DNA of 64,000 bases from CBDIDH01 sp965277595. Its GTDB lineage: Bacteria > Planctomycetota > Planctomycetia > Isosphaerales > Isosphaeraceae. A model generated the notes under the pieces. It ran no database searches and was not told the origin of the DNA. It saw nothing but the letters and a program-made list of their open reading frames with translations. A program made the position numbers and the translations under genes. Shown in pieces: positions 32,129 through 40,312 of the stretch; within the stretch, counting starts at the first letter, position 1, and the number at the start of each line of letters is the position of its first letter. The stretch is from contig CBDIDH010000001.1 in NCBI GenBank assembly GCA_965277595.1, forward strand, positions 1,054,001 to 1,118,000, given 5' to 3'.

Positions 32129-33088
32129 ATGAACCTGAATGAGCGGTCGCTAGGTCTCGCCGAATCCCTCCTGGTTGACGCCGACCGGCTCAAAATCGTC
32201 GCGCACACGTTGGAAAACGGCGGTCGGGCCATCGATTGCGGGATCGCCACGCCCGGCGGACTCCATGCGGGACTGGCGCTCGCCCGGGTCTGCCTGTCCG
32301 ACCTGGCCGACGTCGCGATCGTGCCGGGCGAGGTCGCGGGATACGCCTGCCCCCTGGTTCAGGTCTCGACCGATTTCCCGGTCGCGGCCTGCCTGATGAG
32401 CCAGTATGCCGGCTGGGCGATCCAGCTTGGCAAGTTCTTCGCGATGGGTTCGGGGCCGATGCGCGCCTCGGCCGGAAAAGAGCCTCTCTTTGAGACGATC
32501 GGCGGTCGCGAGGACGCCTGGGGCGTCGTTGGCGTCCTGGAAACCCGGAAAATGCCCGACGCGGCGGTCGTGGACCTGATCGCCTCGGCCTGCCGGGTTC
32601 CCGCCGAATCCGTGCTTCTTTTCGTGGCGCCGACGGCGAGTCTGGCGGGGGGCGCGCAGGTCGTCGCGCGCTCGGTCGAAACCGCCTTGCACAAGCTTCA
32701 CGAACTGAAATTTGACGTGAATCGCGTTGTCTCGGCCGTGGGGACAGCCCCCATCCCGCCGGTCGCGAAAGACGACCTCGCCGCGATCGGCCGGACAAAC
32801 GACGCGATCCTTTACGGGGCGAGGGTCGTTCTCTACGTTCGCGGCGACGACGCGTCGATTGCCGAGGTGGGGCCGAAGGTCCCCTCGTCGTCGTCGAAGG
32901 ATCACGGCGAGCCTTTCGCGGCGATCTTCGCGCGGTACAACCACGACTTTTACGCGGTTGACCCCCACCTCTTCAGCCCCGCCGAAATCGTCTTTCAGAA
33001 CGTCGAGACAGGCCGGGCGACTTCTTTCGGCCGGGTCGCTCACGACGTCCTGGGCCGCTCCTTTTTTGACATCGAGCCGACGAGTTGA
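32129..33088 (+). CDS. mch: Methenyl-H4MPT cyclohydrolase
   Basis: A 319-residue enzyme converting methenyl-H4MPT to formyl-H4MPT, the step just before Fhc. The N terminus MNLNERSLGLAESL, the block GGRAIDCGIATPGGLHAGLALA and the C-terminal FARYNHDFYAVDPHLFSP are typical of Mch. The start is either the ATG at 32129 (GAGTGAG upstream) or a TTG at 32111 that would overlap fhcC in TTGA; I prefer 32129 for length and N-terminal similarity. Fifth gene of the fhc operon. Confidence 0.93.
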   Translation: MNLNERSLGLAESLLVDADRLKIVAHTLENGGRAIDCGIATPGGLHAGLALARVCLSDLADVAIVPGEVAGYACPLVQVSTDFPVAACLMSQYAGWAIQLGKFFAMGSGPMRASAGKEPLFETIGGREDAWGVVGVLETRKMPDAAVVDLIASACRVPAESVLLFVAPTASLAGGAQVVARSVETALHKLHELKFDVNRVVSAVGTAPIPPVAKDDLAAIGRTNDAILYGARVVLYVRGDDASIAEVGPKVPSSSSKDHGEPFAAIFARYNHDFYAVDPHLFSPAEIVFQNVETGRATSFGRVAHDVLGRSFFDIEPTS

Positions 33089-33094
33089 ATTCCC

Positions 33095-34003
33095 TTGCGA
33101 CCCCCTCGCCCCGCTCGACTCGTCGCGCTGGTTTCTGGCATGGGCTGGCATGTCCAGGATCTCCTTCGGGCGGCCCGGACGCTCGGCCTGGAACTCGAAC
33201 CGATCCGGTTCCTCGGGCTTCTCGGCCACGTTGGGGTTGCCGGTCGGTCGGTCACCGCCGCCGGTCGATCGCTTGCCGAGGCCGACGGCATTTTGACCCG
33301 GATGATGCCGCCAGGAACGCTCGAACAGGTCATCTACCGGATGGACTCGCTTCAGAGGCTTGAACGAATCGGCGTCCCGATGCTCAACACGCCGAAGGCG
33401 GTCGAGGTCTCGGTCGATAAATACCTCTCGCTCGCCCTGATCGAGCGCGCCGGACTTGCCGTGCCGCCAACCTTCGCCGGAGAGTCGTCCCGAGATGCGC
33501 TTGATGCGTTCGAAGCCTTCGACGGCGACGTGGTCGTCAAACCTCTCTTCGGTTCGGAAGGGCGGGGCCTGGTCCGCGTCTCCGACAGGGAACTCGCCTG
33601 GCGCACCTTCACGACCCTGGAACGGCTCGGGTCGGTCCTCTACGTTCAAAAGGCGGTTCGACATCCCGGCCACGACTACCGGGCCTTCGTGCTTGACGGC
33701 GCGGTCATCGCCGCGATCCGACGGTTCGCCCCGGTCGGCGACTGGCGGACGAACGTGGCCATCGGTGGCCGTCCCGAAGCGTGCCGGCTCGATCCGGCGT
33801 TCGAACAGATCGCCCTCAAGGCCGCCGAAGCCGTCGGCGCCGGGATGGCGGGGGTTGACCTCTTGCCCGACCTCGATCGCGGCGGCGAGCCTGTCGTTCT
33901 CGAAGTGAATGCTGTTCCTGGCTGGCGAGCGCTCGCTGGATCGACCGGCCTGGACGTCGCCGCGGCGATCCTCGATCACCTTCGAGAGGGCCGATGTTGT
34001 TAA
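33095..34003 (+). CDS. RimK-like ATP-grasp ligase of the C1 cluster
   Basis: A 302-residue ATP-grasp enzyme of the RimK family, starting at TTG 6 bases after mch. The ATP-binding parts are visible: VVVKPLFGSEGRGLVRV (about 146-162), QKAVRHPGHDYRAFVLDG, and the magnesium-binding VLEVNAVPGW near residue 270. In methanogens related enzymes (MptN, CofF) add glutamate to cofactors. Its position suggests a glutamyl ligase for the H4MPT or furan cofactor, but the substrate is inferred. Its end overlaps the next gene by 10 bases. Confidence 0.85.
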   Translation: MRPPRPARLVALVSGMGWHVQDLLRAARTLGLELEPIRFLGLLGHVGVAGRSVTAAGRSLAEADGILTRMMPPGTLEQVIYRMDSLQRLERIGVPMLNTPKAVEVSVDKYLSLALIERAGLAVPPTFAGESSRDALDAFEAFDGDVVVKPLFGSEGRGLVRVSDRELAWRTFTTLERLGSVLYVQKAVRHPGHDYRAFVLDGAVIAAIRRFAPVGDWRTNVAIGGRPEACRLDPAFEQIALKAAEAVGAGMAGVDLLPDLDRGGEPVVLEVNAVPGWRALAGSTGLDVAAAILDHLREGRCC

Positions 34004-35076
34004 CGACGCGGACGCCAGGAAGTCTGGCCCAGATTGCCTGCCTGCTCGAAGTGACCGCCCGCAAGCCGGGCAACGTCCACCGATTCCGCGACTTCGCCGA
34101 GAGCCATTATCTCGACTTCGGCCTCAGCGCCCTGGCCATCGGCCCCGCGCTTGACCTCGCGCGGACCGAGGGAATCGGCCCGGCCGTTCTCCACGCGGTT
34201 CGGGCCACGCGTTCGGTCGTCTCGACGAACACGAACCTCGGGATGATCCTCCTTTTCGCCCCTCTGGCCGCTGTTTTCGATGAGGAACCGCTCAGAGTCG
34301 GCCTTCGCCGCGTGCTCGAATCCACGACGGTCGACGACGCCCTGCGCGTCTATGAGGCCATCCGCCTGGCCCGACCCGCGGGACTCGGAACGGTCTCCGA
34401 GCATGATCTCGCCAGCGAACCGACGATCAGGCTTCTCGAAGCCATGCGGCTCGGCTCGGCTCATGACTCGGTGGCCCGGCAATACGTCAACGGCTTTGCC
34501 GACGTCCTGTACCTGGCCTTGCCCAGTCTCGCGTCGTCACTCGGGGCGGGTCAATCTCTCGAAACAGCGATCGTCGGAACCCATCTGAACCTCCTCGCCC
34601 AGGTTCCCGATACCCTGATCGCCCGCAAGCGAGGGGTCTCGGAGGCGTTCGAGGCGTCGCGGCTCGCCGCCGAGGTCATCGCCCGGGGATGGCCCGAGAC
34701 CGCCGAGGGGCGTCAACGCGCCGATGACCTGGACCGCTGGCTCCGGGCCGAAGGGAACGGACGCAACCCGGGAACCACCGCCGACCTTGTCGCCGCGGCG
34801 CTCTTCGCTGGTCTCCGCGAGGGGATCATCAGTCTACCGATCGACAAGTCCTTCTGGACCGGCTCCACGGAAATAACGCAGCTCGGCCAGGCCGATCCGG
34901 CCGTCGTGCAGGGCCGACCCGACCAGAGCGGCCGAGACGCCGAGGTCCGCCAGGGCCTTCAAATCGTCGAGTCCCCCGATTCCGCCGCCGACGATGACCT
35001 CGGCCGTCGGAGCCTTACGGACGATCTCACCGGCCAGCGACCAGGTGCCGACGCCTTGCCCCGTGCCGATCCTTGA
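33994..35076 (+). CDS. CitG-like protein (triphosphoribosyl-dephospho-CoA synthase family) of the C1 cluster
   Basis: The open frame gives 360 residues. Residues 1-285 fit the CitG/MdcB family: TARKPGNVHRF (21-31) and SVVSTNTNLGMILL (74-87) are the characteristic nucleotide/substrate motifs. No citrate lyase or malonate decarboxylase is nearby, and CitG-like genes are regular members of H4MPT clusters, where the function is unknown. The last 80 or so codons lie antisense over the 3' part of the convergent HisA-like gene (34834-35076), and this tail does not look like the family. The overlap is 243 bases. Confidence 0.82.
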   Translation: MLLTTRTPGSLAQIACLLEVTARKPGNVHRFRDFAESHYLDFGLSALAIGPALDLARTEGIGPAVLHAVRATRSVVSTNTNLGMILLFAPLAAVFDEEPLRVGLRRVLESTTVDDALRVYEAIRLARPAGLGTVSEHDLASEPTIRLLEAMRLGSAHDSVARQYVNGFADVLYLALPSLASSLGAGQSLETAIVGTHLNLLAQVPDTLIARKRGVSEAFEASRLAAEVIARGWPETAEGRQRADDLDRWLRAEGNGRNPGTTADLVAAALFAGLREGIISLPIDKSFWTGSTEITQLGQADPAVVQGRPDQSGRDAEVRQGLQIVESPDSAADDDLGRRSLTDDLTGQRPGADALPRADP

Positions 35077-35604
35077 GGCGTCCAGCAGGAGAAACCGACG
35101 CATTCCGGTCGACAGGAGGATCTCGATCAGCCGCGCCGGGTCGTCGGTCGGCCACGTCGAACCCGGCGCCGTGATGAGTCGTCCGGCGTTGAGGTCGAGA
35201 CCAACGAGGACGGAATCGGGCCGAGCGGCCTGAATCGCTTTCAGTTCCGAGAATCCTCCGAGCGTCTCCGTCGCGGCGATCAGGGCGGTCGCATCCTGAA
35301 AGGGCTCAAGAGAGGAAACGTCGCGAAGGCCGCCGTCGAGGACGATTTGAAGGCCCGCGTCGTGGGTCTTTCGGAGAAAATCCAGGTGCGGCAAGTCCCC
35401 CTGAATCGCGTCGAGGTCGGCACAATAAAACTCAGAAAGGCCAAGGGCGTCTCGATAGGCGAGGGCGAGGCCGACGGGGTCGTCGCCCTGATAGTGGAGA
35501 CTCGCGACCGTTTGATAGTCGTCGCGCCGGCCGCCCCGCGCGTGGACGGGGCGCCCCGCGCGAAGGTCGATGACCGGAAGAACCCGGAAACCTGGAGGAT
35601 TCAT
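34834..35604 (-). CDS. HisA-like TIM barrel of the C1 cluster
   Basis: 256 residues from the ATG at 35604. It is related to phosphoribosylformimino-AICAR-phosphate isomerase (HisA) but belongs with the group found in H4MPT clusters (proFAR-isomerase-like, COG1411). The two HisA aspartates are placed as expected, in PVIDLRAGRPVHARGG and VGLDLNAGRL. The his genes at 59.9-63.5 kb are elsewhere, so this is unlikely to be the true hisA, although this cannot be excluded. An ATG at 35622 is an alternative start. The 35604 start abuts the divergent TTG at 35605 with no base between. Confidence 0.82.
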   Translation of the reverse strand: MNPPGFRVLPVIDLRAGRPVHARGGRRDDYQTVASLHYQGDDPVGLALAYRDALGLSEFYCADLDAIQGDLPHLDFLRKTHDAGLQIVLDGGLRDVSSLEPFQDATALIAATETLGGFSELKAIQAARPDSVLVGLDLNAGRLITAPGSTWPTDDPARLIEILLSTGMRRFLLLDASRIGTGQGVGTWSLAGEIVRKAPTAEVIVGGGIGGLDDLKALADLGVSAALVGSALHDGRIGLAELRYFRGAGPEGLVDR

Positions 35605-36639
35605 TTGAAAGTCTTGATTCATGAATGGGTCACGGGTGGGGGACTCGCGGGCGACCCTTTGCCCGCCTCCTGGGCAGCCGAGGGGCGCGCGATGCGGCGC
35701 GCCCTTGCCAGAGATTTCCGGGCGGTCGATGGGGTCGATGTCGTGGTCACTCGCGACAATCGGTTTGACGATCGTGAAGACCTCGAAGGAACGACCGTAC
35801 TCGTCGGCCCCGGCGAAGAAAAGAGCCTGCTGGCCCACTGGGCGTCTCTCTGCGACTGGACGCTCTTGATCGCTCCCGAGACCGATTCCCTTCTGGAAGA
35901 TCGTACCAGGTGGGTTATCCAGTCGGGCGGAAGGCTGCTCGGATCAACTCCGAACGCCGTGGCCCTCGCGGCCGATAAGGAGCGGCTCGCGCGGCATTTT
36001 ACCAACCTGGGAATCCCGACGCCCCGGACCGAGGTCTTTCACCCCCGCGACGGTCTTCCCGCCAATTTCCCGTACCCGGCCGTCGTCAAGCCGGTCGATG
36101 GAGCGGGATCAATGCACACTTTCTTTTGTGAACGTCCCGATTGCGAGCCGTTCCATGGCGATCTTCCCTCGAAGATGCTGATTCAACCCTACATCGAAGG
36201 CGACCCATTGAGTGCGACGTATCTGATTGGTCCCGATAATTCGGTTGTTCTTGTCGGTTCCGGCTGGCAGACGATCCAGATTCGCGACGGACAGTTTTTC
36301 TACCAGGGGGGTCGACTTCCCGCGCCGGCTCGATTCGCCGACGGCGAAGTTTTCAAGGCCGTTCGATCGATCGAGGGTTTGCGAGGAATCGTCGGTGTTG
36401 ATTTTGTCCGTGACCGAACAACGGGGGCGACGACAGTCCTGGAAATCAATCCGAGGCCGACGACCTCGTACGTTGGTTGGGTCCGACGCCTTCCGCCGGG
36501 GACAATCGCTCAGGCGTGGCTCGATCGGTTCGCGGGGCGTCGTTCAGGCGAGGATTTTCGTGGTATGATCGCTCCCGACGACGAGACCGCCGAGGTCATT
36601 TTTGATTCCGACGGCACGATTCTCGGGGATGATCTTTGA
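35605..36639 (+). CDS. MfnD-like ATP-grasp ligase (tyramine/tyrosine-glutamate ligase type)
   Basis: 344 residues from the TTG at 35605, supported by GGAGG at 35594-35598; the longer frame upstream runs antisense through the HisA-like gene. An ATP-grasp fold is shown by AVVKPVDGAGSMHTFFCE, GVDFVRDRTTG and the Mg-binding VLEINPRPTTSY. It resembles the COG1821 family that includes archaeal MfnD, which joins tyramine with glutamate in methanofuran synthesis. In bacteria the furan carrier is methylofuran, containing tyrosine, so the exact substrate may differ. Leads a plus-strand furan-cofactor module. Confidence 0.82.
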   Translation: MKVLIHEWVTGGGLAGDPLPASWAAEGRAMRRALARDFRAVDGVDVVVTRDNRFDDREDLEGTTVLVGPGEEKSLLAHWASLCDWTLLIAPETDSLLEDRTRWVIQSGGRLLGSTPNAVALAADKERLARHFTNLGIPTPRTEVFHPRDGLPANFPYPAVVKPVDGAGSMHTFFCERPDCEPFHGDLPSKMLIQPYIEGDPLSATYLIGPDNSVVLVGSGWQTIQIRDGQFFYQGGRLPAPARFADGEVFKAVRSIEGLRGIVGVDFVRDRTTGATTVLEINPRPTTSYVGWVRRLPPGTIAQAWLDRFAGRRSGEDFRGMIAPDDETAEVIFDSDGTILGDDL

Positions 36640-36653
36640 GGAGGCGCGCGGGC

Positions 36654-37688
36654 GTGTCAACGGCCGGGGAGGAATCATGGCTGGCGGTCGATGTCGGCGG
36701 GGCGAACCTCAAGGCCGCGCACTCCTCGGGAGACGTTCGGTCGGTCCCCTTCGAGGTCTGGAAGCGCCCCGTTGAGCTCGGCTCGGCGATCGCCCGGCTT
36801 GCCGAGACCTTTCCGAAAGCCGATCGCGTCGCCCTGACGATGACCGCCGAACTCTGCGACTGCTACCGGACGAAGCGCGAAGGGGTCCTCGCGATTCTCG
36901 ACGCCGTGCAAGACGCGATTCCTGGTCGGCCGGTCGACGTCTGGTGTCTGGATGGTCGACTCTGGCCGATCGCCGAGGTTCGGGAACGTCCCGAGTCAGC
37001 CGCCGCGGCCAACTGGCTCGCGCTGGCGAGTGTCGCCGCCTGGGAGATTGATCCGAGCGAATCGGGCTTGCTCGTCGATATCGGCTCGACGACGACTGAC
37101 CTGATCCCCATCGAGGGGGGCCAGGTGCGAACCAGGGGCCGAACCGACACCGATCGCCTGCAATCGGGAGCCCTGGTTTATGCCGGGGTCCGGCGGACGC
37201 CCCTTTTCAGCCTTGCCGATCGCCTTCCGTTTCGAGGCCGGGCGACCGGCCTTGCGGCTGAACTCTTCGCGACGACCGCCGATGTCTTCGTGACCCTCGG
37301 CGACCTGGCCGAGGATGCGAACGACCTTGCAACCGCCGATGGCCGTCCCTTGACGCTGGACGCCTGCCGTGATCGTCTCGCCCGGACCGTTGGCGCCGAT
37401 CGCGAGGGGTTCTCCGAGGCCGACGCCCAGTGCTTTGCAATCACCCTGCGCGAAGCCTTTCTGGCGCGGCTCGCGCTGGCCGCCGATCGTCTCGACTGTC
37501 GTCATCCGTCGGTGATCGTGGTCTCGGGTTCGGGCGAGTTCCTGGGCCAACATTTTGCGGGGCGTCGGCTCGCGAAAGGGGGGCAACTGGTAAGCCTTGC
37601 CGAGCGCTGGGGACCGGCGGCGAGTGATGCCGCCTGCGCCTGGGCGCTCTTGCAACTGGCTCGGAAGACCGGCGGAGAAGGCCCTTGA
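36654..37688 (+). CDS. MfnF-like protein (H4MPT-linked C1 transfer pathway protein)
   Basis: 344 residues from a GTG at 36654 with GAGGAGG eight bases upstream; a TTG at 36636 overlapping the previous stop is a weaker choice. The ASKHA-type phosphate motifs AVDVGGANLKAAHS and LVDIGSTTTDLIPI and the third-motif-like VIVVSGSGEFLG show a hydantoinase/sugar-kinase-like fold (COG1548). The archaeal relative MfnF joins aminomethylfuran diphosphate to the glutamyl-tyramine. Its place between the MfnD-like and MfnE-like genes agrees with furan-carrier synthesis. Confidence 0.83.
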   Translation: MSTAGEESWLAVDVGGANLKAAHSSGDVRSVPFEVWKRPVELGSAIARLAETFPKADRVALTMTAELCDCYRTKREGVLAILDAVQDAIPGRPVDVWCLDGRLWPIAEVRERPESAAAANWLALASVAAWEIDPSESGLLVDIGSTTTDLIPIEGGQVRTRGRTDTDRLQSGALVYAGVRRTPLFSLADRLPFRGRATGLAAELFATTADVFVTLGDLAEDANDLATADGRPLTLDACRDRLARTVGADREGFSEADAQCFAITLREAFLARLALAADRLDCRHPSVIVVSGSGEFLGQHFAGRRLAKGGQLVSLAERWGPAASDAACAWALLQLARKTGGEGP

Positions 37689-38284
37689 AGCCGATTGTCG
37701 TGGTCAAGGTCGGTGGCAGCCTGCTCGGTTGGAAGCCCTTGCCCGAGCGCTTGCGCAGGTATCTCGACGGCCTGAAGAACGACCGGGTTGTCCTGGTCGC
37801 GGGGGGGGGCCTGGCCGCGGATTTCGTCAGGGCGCTTGATCTGGAGTACGGGATCGGGGAAAACCAAGCACACAGACTCGCCCTCAAAGCGCTCGACTTC
37901 ACCGCCGAGGTGCTGGCCGAACTTGTTACCGGCCTGGAGGTCGTGGATCGGCCGGCCAACCTGGACCGTGTCTGGGAGGCGGATTCGATTCCCGTCCTCG
38001 CGCCGTCCTGGTTCGTTTTGAAGGCGGACCGAGCCTCGCCGGAACCGCTCGCGGAGTCGTGGAGGGTGACCTCCGACTCGATCGCCGCGCGTCTCGCTGT
38101 TTTTTTGGGAAGCTCGGATCTGCGTCTCTTGAAGAGTATGGACGCCTCGAAAGGCTGGACTCGAAATCAGGCGGCGGAGGCGGGACTGGTTGACTCGGCC
38201 TTTCCCGACGTCGCCGCGACGATCGGTCGGATTTCGATCGTGAACCTTCGGGGCGATCCGCCTCTGACCCGGGAACTGACCTGA
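37685..38284 (+). CDS. MfnE-like amino-acid-kinase-fold protein
   Basis: A 199-residue kinase of the aspartokinase-like superfamily, starting at a TTG in a TTGA overlap with the MfnF-like gene. Motifs: VVVKVGGSLLG (4-14), VLVAGGGLAADFV (about 38-50) and TSDSIAARLAVFLGSSDLRLLKSMD (about 130-153, only partly quoted as key residues Ser-Asp-Ser and Lys). Archaeal MfnE phosphorylates aminomethylfuran phosphate to the diphosphate used by MfnF. It is short for the superfamily but normal for this group. Confidence 0.82.
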   Translation: MKPIVVVKVGGSLLGWKPLPERLRRYLDGLKNDRVVLVAGGGLAADFVRALDLEYGIGENQAHRLALKALDFTAEVLAELVTGLEVVDRPANLDRVWEADSIPVLAPSWFVLKADRASPEPLAESWRVTSDSIAARLAVFLGSSDLRLLKSMDASKGWTRNQAAEAGLVDSAFPDVAATIGRISIVNLRGDPPLTRELT

Positions 38285-38354
38285 AATCGTGAAGTGTCCT
38301 GTCTCGAATCGAATTGAACGAGCGCCGCTTGAATCTCTCGGAGAAAAAACGTCG

Positions 38355-38663
38355 ATGTCCAAGATTCTGATCGTTCCGATCGACCGAGCGGACGTCGCCC
38401 CGAGGCCGATTTCTCCCAGGTTCCGCTCGCAGCTCATCTACTTCATTGGCTCTCCCGACTCGCCCGAGGCGCCCCCCTTGGCCGAGGGCGAGCTCTGGTT
38501 TGACAGCAAGGAGATTGACCGCTGGATCTCCGACGGCGTCTTTTACCTCGTCTCGCCGCTCGACACGGCGAACATGACCGAGGTGGAACTGACCGAGGAA
38601 CAGGAAGACTTCCTGAACTGGCTCAAGTCGGCCGACGTTCGGCATGTCCGGGTCGTCGAGTGA
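38355..38663 (+). CDS. Small hypothetical protein at the end of the furan-cofactor module
   Basis: 102 residues from the ATG at 38355, 70 bases after the MfnE-like gene; the open frame could extend to 38289 but without a good ribosome site. It begins with a beta strand (SKILIVPIDR), is acidic in its second half and has no cysteines, signal peptide or membrane segment. I do not recognise a family. Position suggests co-transcription with the cofactor genes, but the longer gap makes that uncertain. Confidence 0.65.
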   Translation: MSKILIVPIDRADVAPRPISPRFRSQLIYFIGSPDSPEAPPLAEGELWFDSKEIDRWISDGVFYLVSPLDTANMTEVELTEEQEDFLNWLKSADVRHVRVVE

Positions 38664-38718
38664 AAATTGAGGCGATCATTGAATTGTAAGACCTTAGATC
38701 GACGCAACGGCCCGGAGA

Positions 38719-39675
38719 ATGGCAATGCTTTTACGTCATGTTTGTCGAGCAGTGATAAGCGTCGGGCTCGTCCTGGCGGTGGTTCCGGCCCTGGGAAGTG
38801 AGTTTGACCGACTGGAAGGGGCTGACCTGGCCCGGCTCTCGAAGGATGAGACCGCGAAGCGACAGGACCGCCTGACCTTCGCGGAGCTGGATAGTTTGCC
38901 CGCGGTCTTGCCCGACAACCGATCGGCCTTCCTCGTGGTCAAGACCGGGCAGGGGAATTACGCCCGGGTGCTCGCCTCGGCCGGTCTTCGGAAGGCTCCC
39001 GACGGCGAATCCGCGGGGATGATGAAGGCCGAGGCCGGCAAGACCCCGAAAGGGCGGGGGGGGCCGATTCCCGTCATCGTCTTCGAGCGCTTTGATACGT
39101 TCGAGCCCGGCAAGTCCGGCTCTCGACTGGCGAAAGGGGCGGGGCTGATCGTCTTTGAAGGGTTCGAGGTCGACCTCGATACTGGCCAGGTTGTCCCGCC
39201 CGGGCAGGGGGGCGACCTGACCTTTCGCAAGGAAGGCGAGGCCCCGCCGTCGCTCCGTCCGCTCGGCCAGGCGACGATTTTTACACTCACGAAACCGATC
39301 AAGACCGCGGCGGTCGCGGCGGGTCCATCAACCGGAAAGTCGGTCCTTCCAGGTGACTTCGCCGGTCGATTCCACCTTCAGGCCGACGGCCGATGGTCGG
39401 GCGTCCTTGAACTGGAAGTCGCCGCCGATCGCGGCCTGACCGGTCGGTTCCGTTCCGAGGCCAATGGAACCTCGTACCCGGTCACCGGGCAGGTCCTCGC
39501 CGAGTCGCCCCAGAAGGCCCAGTTCACGATCAAGTTTCCCAGGATCGAGCAGGAGTATGACGCCTTTCTCTGGACGGACGGGAAGAACGTCATGTCCGGC
39601 TCGTTCACGATGCAGGAGCGCACCTTCGGCTTCGTCGCCGTTCGCGAAGGGGCCAGGCTGGCATCACCCGAATAA
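38719..39675 (+). CDS. Secreted protein of unknown function
   Basis: A 318-residue protein with a clear signal peptide (basic start, hydrophobic core to about residue 24, cleavage likely after Ala-Leu-Gly at about 26). The mature part has an N-terminal region (about 30-190) with few landmarks and a C-terminal beta-sandwich-like region (about 215-310, GDFAGRFHLQADGRWSG onward) that looks like a carrier or inhibitor-type barrel. No catalytic motif seen. It is convergent with the DUF4385 gene, 15 bases away. Confidence 0.75.
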   Translation: MAMLLRHVCRAVISVGLVLAVVPALGSEFDRLEGADLARLSKDETAKRQDRLTFAELDSLPAVLPDNRSAFLVVKTGQGNYARVLASAGLRKAPDGESAGMMKAEAGKTPKGRGGPIPVIVFERFDTFEPGKSGSRLAKGAGLIVFEGFEVDLDTGQVVPPGQGGDLTFRKEGEAPPSLRPLGQATIFTLTKPIKTAAVAAGPSTGKSVLPGDFAGRFHLQADGRWSGVLELEVAADRGLTGRFRSEANGTSYPVTGQVLAESPQKAQFTIKFPRIEQEYDAFLWTDGKNVMSGSFTMQERTFGFVAVREGARLASPE

Positions 39676-39690
39676 CACGACGTTTACTGG

Positions 39691-40143
39691 TTATTTCGAC
39701 TCGTAAAGATCCTGATGTTCTTTCTTGAGTTGACGATACCTGGGATTCTCGCGCGCGGCGACGTAGCGCTCGTGGAAGATCGCCGCCGCCTCGGATTTCA
39801 CGGGTTCGTTGATTCTTGGCAACTCGATTCCGGTGGCCTTGTCAAACTTGCGCCCCCCTTTGTGGTTGGCGTAGCGCCTGGCCCGGGTCCAGCCCATCTG
39901 GAGAAATTTTCGGGCCATGTCCGCCCCCGGGAAATCGCCAGCGGCCAGGTACGCCTCAAACATCGCGAAAATCGTTTTTGAAGAGGCGGTCGCCGCCTCG
40001 GGCGTCTTGAAGGTCCAGTGCGGGAGGATTTCCCCCTTGTACGGTTCCACGCTCAGAACCCCTTGCTCGCCCCTGCCGATCCGATAACGCTCGGGATGCT
40101 CGCGGAAGTTCCACGTTTTGAAGTCGACCGCCTCGTCAGACAT
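39691..40143 (-). CDS. DUF4385 domain protein
   Basis: 150 residues from the ATG at 40143, which has GGAGGAGG just upstream. The ORF extends to 40254, but the extra residues are not family-like. The sequence around YRIGRGEQGVLSVEPYKGEI and the conserved ADMARKFLQMGWTRARRYANHKGG match the DUF4385 family, whose function is not known. It is soluble, basic and without signal peptide, and divergent from the DUF1080 gene. Confidence 0.8.
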   Translation of the reverse strand: MSDEAVDFKTWNFREHPERYRIGRGEQGVLSVEPYKGEILPHWTFKTPEAATASSKTIFAMFEAYLAAGDFPGADMARKFLQMGWTRARRYANHKGGRKFDKATGIELPRINEPVKSEAAAIFHERYVAARENPRYRQLKKEHQDLYESK

Positions 40144-40312
40144 GCCGCCTCCTCCCCAAGTTAAGGCATCTCGCGCAAGGCTGGAAATGATTTCGAGACG
40201 GAACACCCGCCTGGAATTCCCACCGTTTGACGCGAGGCGTGGGTCGCGGCACAATCAGAACCTTCACCCGATCAAACGGACGCCCCCCAAATGCAAACGG
40301 AGAGAAAACGCC

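Noticed and set aside
32150..33979. 609-codon minus-strand ORF opposite mch and the RimK-like gene
   Set aside because: Shadow of GC-rich coding on the other strand; no domain, and mch and the ligase are clear on the plus strand.
34834..35604. HisA-like gene as the genuine hisA of histidine synthesis
   Set aside because: Lies inside the C1 island away from the his genes and resembles the C1-cluster HisA-like group; kept as unassigned.
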